Below are positions 37,298 through 48,873 of a stretch of DNA of 64,000 bases, piece after piece. The stretch covers positions 558,001 to 622,000 of the forward strand of contig JAQFVV010006232.1 of the NCBI GenBank assembly GCA_028023455.1, read 5' to 3'. Positions within the stretch are counted from its first letter, which is position 1. Each line of letters opens with the position of its first letter. This stretch comes from Epiperipatus broadwayi. Taxonomy: Eukaryota > Onychophora > Udeonychophora > Euonychophora > Peripatidae. Position numbers and translations under genes: made by a program. The notes beneath the pieces are model-generated. The model was not told the DNA's origin and made no database searches. It worked only from the letters and a program-made list of their open reading frames with translations.

Positions 37298-37336
37298 GAC
37301 CAATTGTTTTCAAGCTTATGGCTCACCTCAGTGAGG
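37298..37336 (-). ncRNA. Hammerhead-like motif with altered core, locus F
   Basis: Minus strand: CCTCA, then CTGAGGTGAGCCATAAGCTT, then GAAAACAATTGGTC. Same architecture as locus D, including CTGAGGT in place of CTGANGA. Stem II GAGC/GCTT has a G-T end, and stem III is the self-complementary ACAATTGGT. Stem I can pair four of five positions with AGGGG. Confidence 0.45.
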
Positions 37337-37589
37337 AGTTAGGACTTCAGGCACTAGATCTAAAATACCAATTCAAAAGTCAGCACTTATCTAATACATT
37401 ACTATCAATTTGAAAATCTGAAATTTTCAAACATGTAAATGTCTTTAAATCCAGCTTTACAAAGCAGATAGCTATATGGGTCTGAACCCAGTTCAGTTTC
37501 ACCATACATTAATAGCCAAAGCAATAGAACATTGCAAAAGCACTTATAAATTACAGCTTGACTTTATGTGATGTAATGCACTGTGACTT

Positions 37590-38620
37590 CTCCTTATATG
37601 GAGTCAGGAATCTCTCAGCAACTATGCCCAGAGAAACCTGTTAGCCACTTTGAATGCCTTTTCATTCCCCACCCCAAGTTTTCCCATATTCTTTTCACCC
37701 TGCTCCATCTTATTTCCATAACATAATGTTTGTCAACTCCATGGCCTTTAGATCTAAAACCCTCTTATCTTTTCCCAAACCCAGCATAAAAACCAACAAG
37801 CCACTATAATCCACTTTGCTCATATTTATTCTTCCACAACTTGATTATTTGTATCCTGTCTGCTTTCAGGCATTTACATTCAATTAACAGATTCCTAATA
37901 TTTTCTATACCTTCCTTACACAGCTAGCAGACTAAATCACCCATATTTCTCCATTTACATGTATATTCCCTTGTTGCTAAAATTCCCGTTCGAGTCTTAA
38001 ACAGTAAACTACTTTCCTTGCTATTATCATAAATTAACTCACACCCAATATTCTATTTACTTCTATCAATATTTAAACACATTTTACTTTCCATACTAGC
38101 TCTCCATCTTTCCAACTCCCTATTCTTTATTAATGCATCTATTCTTCTATCCCATTTCTTAACATTAGAACAATCAACAATTCTCCCAACACAATCATCC
38201 CACTCTTGTACAAGTATACTGACATAAATTCTTTATCTAAATCTTCTGCATAACATATTCCCTTCCATACCCATCTTGTTGCCTGCCCTTTATTCATAAC
38301 TCAATTAAATACTATTTTGGCTATTCTTTTATTATCCATAAACTGAAATCTACCAAACATTTTCATTTTGCTTTTTGCATCTCTCATATAAAAACTTGAC
38401 CATCCCATTTTTCCTTGAATTGCCTCCTTTGCTGTCCACCCTTCAGAATCTAATGCATGTCTTCCTACTTCTCTTTGTACTTTTTCTAAGTAATCTAATA
38501 CCCCTTTACTACCACATAACACATTGTTACCATTTGTTAACCCTGCTACTGTCATTCCCTTTCATACAATTCTAGCTATATCATTTTTATTGTGGGAAAA
38601 CACTGTTACTTTCTTTGTCA
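37590..38620 (-). pseudogene. Non-LTR retrotransposon C-terminal region relic
   Basis: The best block, 38301-38555 on the minus strand, reads GSKGVLDYLEKVQREVGRHA, then TAKEAIQGKMGWSSFYMRD and AKSKMKMFGRFQFMD. This is the region after the RT domain seen in many invertebrate LINE proteins (LE..Q...GR..L...A.EAI.GE.GWS.F..R). Further downstream a decayed Cys-His-Cys-like segment is suggested by the translation near 37900. Many stops follow the first block. The clade could not be fixed. Its 3' side runs into the ribozyme-like motif at 37.3 kb, so ribozyme and LINE tail may belong to one element. Confidence 0.55.
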
Positions 38621-38695
38621 ATTCCTTTCTTTTCTTTGCTTGATTGGAGATATTGGTAAGCTCCCTTTAGTGAACATATATTTTTTTATATATAT

Positions 38696-38886
38696 AAAGA
38701 AATATAAACAGACAAAAACTCTCCATATAGTAGTGCCACCTTGTGCTAACCAGAGTAATCAATGGATGCCAGAAGGCTTGTGCATAAAATTCCTATCTAG
38801 TGCCTACTCATCCAATATCATGAGACTAGTTTCTGGCTTGTGGCCTTCATCAGTGAGGAGCCTTGGATCTGAGAGCACTGCACCTA
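38696..38886 (-). repeat. Ribozyme-bearing repeat family G, minus copy
   Basis: Shares GTAGTGCCACCTTGTGCTAA, CAGAAGGCTTGTGCATAAAA and GTGCCTACTCATCCAATAT with 39119-39420 in reverse. It carries the hammerhead-like motif described at 38812-38858. Upstream of it on the minus strand (38980-39040), CATATGGGTCTGAACTCAATTC resembles CTATATGGGTCTGAACCCAG at 37475-37495, so families F and G appear related. Confidence 0.65.
38812..38858 (-). ncRNA. Hammerhead-like motif, family G copy 1
   Basis: Minus strand: TCCTCA, core CTGATGA (38853 to 38847), AGGC-CACAA-GCCA stem II with an A-A closing mismatch, GAAA (38833 to 38830), then ACTAGTC. The 3' strand of stem I is mutated (TCATGA), whereas copy 2 at 39228-39269 retains pairing. 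Core boxes are intact. Confidence 0.5.
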
Positions 38887-39118
38887 GATCTTAGGATCTA
38901 ATGCAACCCTCCAGCAGCCACCTTTTATCTCTACTTCACTACAAAACTATGAGAATGAAATTGAAAACACAATAATATTTTCAATCTAAGCTCAATAGCT
39001 TATATAGTCATATGGGTCTGAACTCAATTCAGCACCCATACATTTTGGTGACTTTGGCTCTTTAACAACCATAACCACCATTATTATATTAGGCAGGATT
39101 GGTGTTAAACCACTAAAC

Positions 39119-39420
39119 ATCACATGATCACCATTTCATGATAGCACATAACTGTTAGTAAACAGGCAAAAACTTTCCATATAGTAGTGCCACCTTGTGC
39201 TAACCAGAGTGCTCTCAGATCCAAGGCTCCTCACTGACGAAGGCCACAAGCCAGAAACTAGTCTGTGGATATTTGATGAGTAGGCACTAGATAGGGATTT
39301 TATGCACAAGCCTTCTGGAATCCATTGATTACTCTGGCTAGTACAAGGTGGCACTACTATATGAAGTTTTTGCCTGTTTACTAACAGTTATGTACTAGCA
39401 TGAGATGGTAATCATGTGAT
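39119..39420 (+). repeat. Foldback locus G: ribozyme unit with about 90-bp inverted ends
   Basis: Outer ends ATCACATGAT and ATCATGTGAT begin inverted repeats of about 90 bp (39119-39209 and 39332-39420) that include GTAAACAGGCAAAAACTT. Between them is a single plus-strand ribozyme-like unit. The left arm is thus a short minus-strand copy of the unit's 3' end joined to a longer plus-strand copy, tails outward. Confidence 0.75.
39228..39269 (+). ncRNA. Hammerhead-like motif, family G copy 2
   Basis: Stem I pairs TCCTCA (39228-39233) with TGTGGA (39264-39269), five of six positions. Core CTGACGA is at 39234-39240. Stem II GGC/GCC has loop CACAA and an A-A mismatch at its base. GAAA is at 39254-39257. 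Minimal stem III ACTAGT is followed by the expected cleavage position after C39263. All components are present; the short stems and the A-A closing mismatch make activity uncertain, and dimer action is possible. Confidence 0.55.
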
Positions 39421-42184
39421 ATATATATAAAACAATTTTTACAATCATAAATAAATTACAACTTAATAATATTTAGCAGTTTAATTATTTAATTATCATA
39501 AATATATAGATATAAACCCATTTATAGAATAACAATGAAAATATTACTATAATAATTTATAAATCAGATTCTCAAAGAATTATTTAAATGAACTTGAAAA
39601 TAACATCTCTTTCTTATATCAATACTAGTTTATTTGTTAAGGGCATTATTTGCTAGTTCATTTAAAATAATTTTTTGAGAACTTGACTTATCAATTAATT
39701 ATAATAGTAATGTTTTTAGATGTGTGTGTGTGTTTGTTTTTTTTTTTTTGTGAATTTATATATGTATATATGAATATAATAATAATATAGCTATTCCTAA
39801 ATTTGTGCATTAATATATACAAAAAATGTTTATGTTTTATTACTTTATTTTGTACAAAGTCATTTACCTATTGTCTATTTATTTTTTATTTTTTCACTAA
39901 TGAACTAATTAATTTATAACTTGAGCTAAGAATGTGTATTTTAAAACATTATCAATTTTAGATAAATGTTAAAGGAAAAACTTGACTATAATTTAAAATT
40001 TAATCAATATAAATTGATATATGATAGTTGTATATGTGAATTTAATTAAGGCTAATAAATAAAAAAATATACATATTTGAGAGCTCCTATATAATTTTTT
40101 TTTTATATAACATTAAATAATATATACTTTAAATTAATCTCCAAAAGTTCTAAAACGCTAACTTTGAATGTGTGTGTACCTATTCCAAATTTTTTATAAA
40201 ACGCTAATTAAACATTATACTATATTACCTATTCTAATATTCTTATAATAATATTGTACATGGAAATATAATATGTAAATAAGCATTTATTTTTATATAG
40301 CACATGTTTACAATTGTATTACATTCAAATATCAGATTTGCTCATATATAAGCATTTGAGTTGTAGGAATAAGTGGATTCATTTTATTCCTGCATAAATA
40401 CTATATCTTGTATTGGAGAGGAAAGTATTCATTTATTATTATTAACACTCGCAAAAGCGTATGCACAATTAGCTTGAAAGGCTGATATTTGAATGTAATG
40501 GAAATATAATAGGAAAAGGTGATAATAAGGTAATATAGAATTAAGAAAACTTCATTTACTCTTTGCACTAATTCCCATCAACATTGGACATTTTAGTATA
40601 AATTCATATTCTTATTGGAACACCAATATGCATTATTAAAAAGTTAAAGTAGAATGAGGTCAAATGACCTGACCCTTTCTTGAAGTTTTCCTATGCAGTT
40701 ATTGATATTCCACCTGTATCCAGAAAAATAGCTGTCATCACTATAATAATCCTATCTAAAATTATTCTTCTTTAAAAAAAATTCATAAGGAGAGAAAGTT
40801 GTTCTATTTAAAAGTAAAGCTACTTTAATATATTTATACCAATGTTTCTAGGGAGAACTTGATTATTAATTTGTAAATTGTTCAAGTGAAAATTTTCCAG
40901 AAGTTTGTATCATTCTGCTAAAAGTTCAAGGACAATTAATTCTGGTCAAGGTGAAATCATCATCTAAAGGGAAATTTGACCATTGCTCAGTTCAAGCTTT
41001 GCTGCTCACAAAGATTTTAAAATAAAGAACTCTGCATACAAACTTTTAAAAAGTTTTCCTAAGATTAAAAAGACTTGACTTTTTTTTTTTTACAATTACT
41101 ATGCGTGCATGATTATTTTTTTAGACCTCTTGGGGGTATTTATTACTAATTCAAGTAATATAAAGTTTAAGTAATATATATTTATGTGAACATACAATTC
41201 CAGTGTGTAGCTAAATGAATGAGCAGATAGATAGTTTATATATTATATGTATTTCAATTTGGGGAAACAAACGAAAGGATTATCAACTATTAGATATAAT
41301 TAAAATAGTGGAGTAATTTACATTATTCTTTTGTTCTGTTTTATTAATTTCATGATCGAGTGAATTCTGAGGAAAGTTTTTATGTTTATTACAAAAATGT
41401 TTGCAGCAGCCTTCACTAGTTAAAATTTGTAACTAAGTCACTGATTTATTTTTTGTTTAGTAATGTTATATAAAATGTGAATGATTATCTTATTAATAAA
41501 TTCGTATCTGTATTATTTATTAGCACATTCAGTCATTTGACATAACTCTCTCAGTCACATGTCTGATTTAATTATTAGTTCCCTGAGATTGTTGATTATT
41601 TTAATTCTTTAAATATATTTAAAGTCAATATAATTTACCCTTTCATATTATATATATTACATAGAACCTCGTTTTCAAAGTATTATTTATAGAAATCAAG
41701 TTAAAATAAAATTTATCAAGTAATCATTTTATAAATATTTTCAATACAATTTTAGAATCCATTACACATAAATTCAACCACACCACATACCATTATAAAT
41801 TGACAACTAAATGCATGGACTGCAAATAATTGTTAGGTTAAATCAGTTGATTTATGAACATGTGACTAATGAGTGAATTATAAATGTAAGAGTAAAAAAG
41901 AGTTATCTCACAACAGAAATAAATAATATTTTTCTTTTTAATTTTATTTATTTTAGCCTATATCTCTTTCACTTGGATGAAATAAACAGTAATTAGCAAC
42001 AATTTTTATTATTACAAAAATAGGAATAAATAGATTATATTGTGTATGAGTAGTTAGTAATTTTATTTATAGGGCAACGGTGGAAAGGAAAGCAGACCAT
42101 GGATTACAACATTGACAGTAGATATATTTATTGAAAAATGCTTATTAATTATTTAATACTTTGTTATACTAACAATCTAGTACT
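39421..42184. other. No recognised gene; A+T-rich sequence
   Basis: Nothing supportable was seen beyond simple A+T runs and a short TG tract near 39721-39735. The last 100 bp may be leader sequence of the gag relic that follows. Confidence 0.45.
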
Positions 42185-43250
42185 ATGGATAATACTAACC
42201 CTGATTTATCAGGTGGGTCTAATCTTGATCTCCAGAAAGTTATGAAAATATTCAAGGAATTAAAAGTGGAGATACAAAATAATTCTATAATTTTAGAACC
42301 ACAACTGAAGATAATTCTAAAGAATTAAGGGATTACTTGAAAGCAAAACTAAAAAATAATTCTAAAGAATTAAATGTTAACTTAGAAGATAATTTTAAAG
42401 ACTTAAGAGATAAGTTAGAAGCAAAGTTAGAAGATAATTCTGAATAATTTAGGGATAGCTTCAAAAGATTAGAAATAGAAGGTGTAAAATCTAAATTAGA
42501 AGTATGCATTGAACATTTAGTTTTGTGGGAGGAAGCTAAGATTAAATCTATAGCTTTAAAAGGAAAAATAGAAGAATCAAAGGAGGAAGTTAAAACAGAA
42601 ACCCAAAAGACAAAAGAGAAACCTCAAGAGTCTCAAGAAAAATGTAAAAGATTCAAGAAACAAGTCATGAAAGTCAATAAAGTTCTGAGGGAAGTTGAAA
42701 TAAAAAATTAATTTCTGATGTGGTATAAAGAATGTGAAACAAGAATTGGATATAATATTAAGATTCAACAGGATGAGATGATTAGGTCTACCCAAGAATA
42801 TTATTTACAAATAACCAATAATATATGGAATGATAAGATAAAAAAACTCTTGAGAAGAAATGAGTGATGTCTAATGCTATTTCAGATATACTGCAAGAGA
42901 TAGATTTCAGGATGAATAAACTCAATACCCAAGTTAATGAGATAAACAATAGTAGAAATATTAACAATGAGTTGAAATGGGTAATAAATAAGAATCATGA
43001 AAGTGTTCTGTGATTCTTAGAGGTTGATTTAGGACAAAGGAGGCTAGAACTGCAAGCCATAAGAGCCAAACTAGCAACTAATTAGAAGCATTGAGATCTG
43101 AAATAAATAACAGATTAGATAGAATAAAAAAAATACCAAAGAATCTCAAAATAAATTAAAAATTAGGTTGAAAATCTGTCAACATGGCTTGTCAAAAGCC
43201 TGCAAAGAATTGAAAAGTAAATCTAGAGGATAACTAATAATAGAAACAAA
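42185..43250 (+). pseudogene. Ty3/gypsy-type gag relic with coiled-coil repeats
   Basis: An ATG at 42185 starts MDNTNPDLSGGSNLDLQKVM, followed by a charged, Asn-rich region built from imperfect repeats of about 60 bp (42290-42450), each reading roughly LEDNSKELRDxLxAK across several frames. Further on come a Lys/Glu-rich segment (42523-42711) and more helical, hydrophilic sequence to about 43250. Gypsy-like Gag proteins of invertebrates often begin with such coiled-coil repeats. No capsid motif, protease or RT follows, so this is a truncated relic. It may be related to the element at 61.7-64.0 kb. Family assignment is moderate. Confidence 0.4.
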
Positions 43251-45169
43251 GTAAAAAGAATTAAGCATTCTTTTGTAGCCATATGCTTAAATACACCCAA
43301 GTAACAAGAACCACACACCATTGTAAGTGGTAAAAATAGTACTAAAACAAAACGTGAATACTGATAACTCTAAAGTTAAAGGTAACACAGATTATTCAAA
43401 GCTGCAAGTTAGTAAAATTAATGATATTAAAATTGATGGCTTTTTTTAACAATGAAGAGCCAATATAGCTTAAGAAACCAAGCTTTAATGTAAAGTAGAT
43501 GTGAAATGATAATTAAATAGTAGGCTACTTTAAAATAGTTCAAAATAACACTGCTATAAGTAAACTTTACTTTTCTGTTTTTCTAAAATCAATCCACAGA
43601 TAACATAAAATTGATCATTCTGAAGTGGTGCATACATGCTTGCACATATGAATGCTTCATTTTTCTTTTATTTCCTGCCATTTAACATCAGATATGATTT
43701 CGTTATAATCATATACATAGATAATGAGTGTGTGTAACAGTAGACATTTTAAATTGTTGAAACCATGCAAATAAATTTGAAAATTAAATATTTTAAAAGT
43801 TAAATAATTATGTAACTGCAAGTGTTTCAATGGGTTAGAGTAGTCAGAACAATAGAATAAGTTTCAGTAATGGAAATAATCCATTAATAATTGGTGTTGG
43901 TGTCCTATTCAAATATTAAGATAGGAGATAAATAGTTGCAGTTTAACACCTTTGGGAGTTAAATTAATAACAGTACTACCCAAAAATGTTAAGAGAAGAT
44001 CAACTGCTATAGGGCAAAGTGTATACAAAGAGCATTGGAAAAGTAAGAACTTCTCATAATATTTAATTAAAATTGAAATAAAATAAAATATGCAAATGGC
44101 CATTAATTAAAAATATCACAAATCAATTAATAAAAAAATTCCCAATGGTCCTTGAGAGATTACATTATAAATATTGAGGGTGATCTTTTGTTAAATATAT
44201 AATAATATAAAATTCTAGTTCACCTGTATATATGCATCATCGTTGTATAAAAATGCACGAGTAGTCCAGAATTGGCTTATTCCATGTCATCAGGGAGAAA
44301 GGCAAACTTGTGATGAATGTTCCAGTAGCAGTCATCTAACATGTTCCAGATCTCAGTATAGAAAATGCCCTACTGAGTTGTCTATCAATAGTTCGAATCA
44401 ATAATCCACCAGCTGTTACATGAAAGCATTCTGTCAAATCAACATCAGTGGTGAAATATCAAGTTATCTCAAATCATCAGGATCGCGAAAACATAGACTG
44501 TATATTAATTTAAGTGCTTCAATGATTCTTTCAAGTTTGCCAGTAAATTTTTATATATATGGAAGAAAAATCCCACTTAAAAATAATGCATGTATTACTT
44601 TAATTCTCATTAATATAGTTGTAATTTACTATATATATTATAACGATCGAAACGAAGTGGGAGATCGCATCGCACCGCACCGCACTACCAAAGGGCGCCA
44701 TCTAGGCATTTGAGCCTAGAAAAATTTATAAAGTAGGCAGATACGCGCTGTTAGGATTCCTCTTTATTTACATATTTAGATCGTTAGCCCATTGTCACTA
44801 GCTCAGCGGAGACGCAGAGATAAAAATCTATAAATTTTATATCTTAAACATAAAAGAATAAAATAATAAAAGCCACTGCCAGAAATTAACACAGAAAAAT
44901 ATTTATTTATGCACATATAAAATCATTCTAAATTCGAGGAATAAGTTTAACATTTAGATTTTTATCTTAATTTTTAATTTTACATTTAAAATAGCTTGCT
45001 ATAATGTTTAATATTTTATTTAGAGGGTCGAGTATGAATGGACTACATAGGTCTGCATTTGAAAGGAAAATATTCTTCCCTGATTTAACCTTAGGCAACC
45101 AATTTCGCAATCAACTGGCGCCAATCCATCTGATACATTCATGTATTCAATGTAGCATGATACGACAAC
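43251..45169. other. No recognised gene; contains a G+C-rich patch
   Basis: Mostly A+T-rich. The patch at 44640-44830 is markedly G+C-rich (for example GATCGCATCGCACCGCACCG) and contrasts with its flanks. It could be part of an LTR or a retroposed sequence, but no signature settles it. Confidence 0.35.
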
Positions 45170-45535
45170 ACAAAATACTATATTGTCAGGAATGTACATC
45201 TGAACAATAAGTAGAAATAGAGAAGACATTGACTCTCCACCAACAGGAATGTGACATCTGTGGGCAAGTAGATCAATAAACTAAAAACTCCATAGGAATG
45301 GACTGCGGTCTTCTGCCGACTTACAAACCCATCCATAGGCAAACAGAGGGTGTATGGCATATATCTATAATCCTGCCCGTAGCGGATCTCATACTACATC
45401 TACTAATTACACAAATATATCCAATCCATTGAACCAATTCAACTACGAAATGAATAACCTAAGATTACCCTCCCTTAATACAACTTTACCAAACTATATA
45501 GCCATTCGCGCCCGACTTAATTTTAACATTTATAT
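45170..45535 (+). repeat. Dispersed repeat, copy 1 (possible retroelement coding relic)
   Basis: Shares blocks with 55705-56150: ACAGGAATGTGACATCTGTG against ACAGGAATATACATATGTCT, and CCAATTCAACTACGAAATGA against CCAATTCAACTACAAAACAA, in the same order and spacing. The plus-strand translation has a Cys/His pattern (LTLHQQECDICG) reminiscent of a small zinc-binding motif, but no family could be named. Confidence 0.4.
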
Positions 45536-46224
45536 ACGTTCGCACAGATTTATTTAAAAATGTTGGGTATAGATCGATTACACAGATTCCACGGTCAAAA
45601 ACATTTCAAAATAAACATAAACGATCAAAATACAAAATTATTGATACCGACAATCGCAGAGGGAAACTTATAAGTAACCCAATAGTATTCACCATAAGAT
45701 ACTTGCGTTGTCACCAATAACTTAAAAGACATCCGAATAAATACATTTTAGATACTCACCGTAAGGTATCATTATTTATCGAATGTCTATATATTTTGAT
45801 CAAATATGAAAACCAAAATCTAATTAACCGCAAACGAATCCATGCAAGCGTCTATAGACAACTTAAATGTAATGCATTTAATAATTTCTACAATAAAATA
45901 TTTCTACACATAAAAATATGAAAAGGGAAATGATTCTTTTCACAATCAGGATAAATATAAAATTAACCATTATTAATTTGATTTAAACTTACAAAAAGTC
46001 AGATAAGAGTCCATTTTAAATAAGTCGGCTTGTTTATTAATTTGTTCAACTTGACGAAAGTTCTTGATTGATTTTAAGAATTGTTCATTTCCTATAGCTT
46101 ACGGTAGCAAAACTCCCGGTTCCTGGTGTCAATGTCCACGGAGTCTTTAATTGAAAGATCGATCTAATGTTCAGGAGGTGACATTTGCTGGTTCATGGTA
46201 TCAGTCCTTCCATTTCAGAGATAA

Positions 46225-46266
46225 GTGAGAGAGAACGATAAAGCGCGTCTTTATCGCTCCTCTCAC
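46225..46266. repeat. Strong hairpin
   Basis: CGATAAAG (46236-46243) pairs perfectly with CTTTATCG (46249-46256) around CGCGT. The stem continues outward with GTGAGAGAG against CTCCTCTCAC (46225-46233 and 46257-46266), about 17 pairs in total. It is unusually G+C-rich for this window and not part of a repeat I could identify. Confidence 0.55.
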
Positions 46267-46440
46267 CCAACCAAGTTGAAAAAAAAAGCTTCTTGAACTC
46301 AATATTTCTTTCTTTTTATATCATCCACAAGGATTCACTGAACAAAACGTCACTAATCTGTTTTTTCGTTATGGTCCGGAAAAAGTGGATAAATCATGAG
46401 AAGCCTTGTAGATAAGTATATGAAATTTCTACTGATTGTT

Positions 46441-46640
46441 GTCTTTGGAAAAATGGCTCAGGTGGTTAGACCATTACCTTAAAGTTCAATATTCAAGAAT
46501 CTAAGGGTCCAGATACAATTTCCATGCTAGTATTGTCAGTGTTTAGGCCAGCATGCCTGAAGAAGAGAGCAGAATAATACCTCTCAAAACATTGTGCATA
46601 GATTAATCTGTGTGCTATTACTAACAATTGAATATATTTG
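46441..46640 (+). repeat. tRNA-derived SINE-A, copy 2 (most complete)
   Basis: A box-A-like TGGCTCAGGTGG (46454-46465) is followed by a decayed box B (AGATACAATTTCC, 46511-46523; other copies suggest GTTCAATTCC), a body of about 100 bp and the 3' end CTATTACTAACAATTGAATA. Copies at 2041-2228 and 59115-59230 define the family. The body contains CTGAAGAAGAGAG...CTCTCAAAAC, a stem flanked by hammerhead-like boxes. No clear target duplication was found. Confidence 0.65.
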
Positions 46641-48571
46641 GGATATTTAAGTAAAGTTATATTTTTTAAAAGACATTTATAGTCTAATATATAAATATAT
46701 TACCAAGTATATGAGTTTCCCATATAACAGTATCTTCATAAAGCTTTAAAAAATGTTAGTCATTTTATTAAATTATTGTTCAATTCCAGAGACCATGAGA
46801 GAATTTTCTAAATTTCAATTTCATCAAGTAATATTTTATCAAAAGTGGAGAAAAATAAATGTCCTTCATTATCAAAACATTAGTGACAGTATATGTGTAA
46901 AAAATAGATTTATGTAATACCTAGTTGAGATATTGAGATAATAAAATTATTATCTCAAATTGGAATAATTTATGCATAAATCAACAAACTACTCACTTAT
47001 ATGTATCATTTCCTTTTCTCATTCATATATATATATATATATATATATAGTAATGGGAAATAAGGGTACTAAACTAATTTGAAATATTGAATCAGGGCTT
47101 AATCAAAAAATCTAAGCCTATCTTAATAAATAGTATCAATGTTCAGTTACTCACTAACAGGTGATGACATAAATCTTATTTTAATATTTCAAAACAATAA
47201 AATATAAGGAAATCAAATTTGACATTAATAATATCTGTTACTACACTGTTATATGTGAACATTAATATTTGTAATATCTTTCAGGGTTTTACAGCATTTC
47301 ATATAATATCAAAATTCATGTATTTTGGATAAATTAAATTTCTTAGGAAATCGCTGAACACAAATGAACATTTTGTGATTGTATCCAATTTACATCTTTT
47401 AGCATATAAATATAGCTGTAAAAGAATAGCAAATGAGCTCTAGCAAAATATTTAAAATAAAAAATACTCATCTTACTTAATAACAAAAATTCGAAAATTG
47501 TGATTAAAATTATGTGACCACATTACGAATCCAAGTGATAATGATGATAGATAAAATGTCAATCATTATTTAAAACAACAAACAAAATATTAATGCATAA
47601 ATACTAATATAAAATGAACATAAAATAAATATATCATGCTTTCTAAAATAAATGGATTTATTTATAATATAAACACTTATAAATGATCAGCAGAAAAATA
47701 GACATGATGTGGAACTCTACGTATTGCTAAAACATATACAAATTTATTAAAGGTTGCTAATATATAGGATATAAATAAATCTTTACTACTATAAATTAAA
47801 ATAGAATAAAAGGGTCCCTCTACATTTTATAGAATTTAAATATCTTCTCTATAAAGAGCGCACTGATTATATACATCATATGACCTTAGTTTTATCCTTT
47901 TTATTTATGTATAATTAATTCTCTTTGAGAAAATATAATGTCAACATGGTCCAACATTTTATATAACATTAAAGTCCTAACAGAAAATTGTATATTTGAC
48001 TTTTAGTCATGGACTTTTTATTTATTATCTTATAACCCTTATTATTATAGGTACAATTTAAGAATTATTTATTTGAATAAATACATTTGTAATATGATAC
48101 TATTGCTATCATTTGAATATATAAGAAAAATAAAATATAAGATCTATAAGAGAAGAGCATCTCATAATCAATAAGAGAATTTAATATTATTTCTCTAATA
48201 ATTATAAAAATAATTATAACCTATCTCCAATAACACATGCAAATATCCTATATCAATTATATATTTAAATCATACTACTTGTTCTTCATACTGTCAAAAA
48301 CATTGAGAAATATTAACACATGCAATAAAATCAAAATATTTCACAAAAATATAATAAAATAAATAAATTATTAAGTAACTATTATCTATTAAAGTCTACA
48401 AATACTATAAATCCAATTTATCTATGTTCACATTTACTATAAATTCTATTAAAAGAATTTATTTTATGAATACACTTATTATTTCTATTCTTTCAAAATT
48501 TCACTCTATAATGTACTATTAGTTCAATAACTGAAACACAGGCTTATTATATACCTGTGTCCATATATATG
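46641..48571. other. No recognised gene; A+T-rich, with an (AT)n run
   Basis: An (AT)n tract lies at about 47027-47049. Nothing else was supported. Confidence 0.45.
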
Positions 48572-48676
48572 TAATATATAGGGTATATGAGCACAGACTT
48601 TCACACGACCCACCACTCTCCACTCTATCTAGTAACACTGATACATCTAAACCTATATATATGTTGAAAAGATAAA

Positions 48677-48733
48677 TAATCACCAATATACGTATTTCGT
48701 GCTAAACCAGCAATCATCAGTTGGTCCAGATTA
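48677..48733 (-). ncRNA. Hammerhead ribozyme, near-canonical (minus strand)
   Basis: Same structure as 4017-4073: TAATC-TGG-ACCAA, CTGATGA, TGCT-GGTTT-AGCA, GAAA, ATAC/GTAT, then TTGGTGATTA, all intact. It differs in one position next to GAAA (C instead of T), which turns the stem II closing mismatch into U-C. Two independent copies keeping every core base argue that the motif was functional when the repeats spread. Confidence 0.75.
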
Positions 48734-48816
48734 GATTGAAGCCTGTCAATTAAAGTATGAGGATTGTCTATCTTAATATATATCTGAGCACTTATAGTAT
48801 ATATGTGTAGAGATGA

Positions 48817-48873
48817 TAATCTGGACCAATTGATGATTGCTGGTTTAGCATAAAATAAGTATATTGGTGATTA
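48817..48873 (+). pseudogene. Mutated hammerhead copy
   Basis: Aligned with the intact copies, the core boxes are TTGATGA (was CTGATGA) and AAAA (was GAAA), and stem III has lost pairing (ATAAGTAT). These core changes should abolish cleavage. Stem I and stem II are preserved. Confidence 0.7.

Larger units (their letters stand above)
37165..38676. repeat. Foldback locus F: ribozyme-bearing LINE tail with inverted 3' terminus at its truncated end
   Basis: TGTTCACTAGAGGAAGCTTA (37197 on) recurs inverted at 38639-38676 (GAGATATTGGTAAGCTCC then TTTAGTGAACA); the two 38-bp ends match closely. The left end is also the outer end of palindrome D at 14.3-14.6 kb. Inside lie a hammerhead-like motif (37298-37336) and a minus-strand LINE protein relic (37590-38620). 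The layout is again a long minus copy on the left and a very short plus copy on the right, tails outward. Confidence 0.65.
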
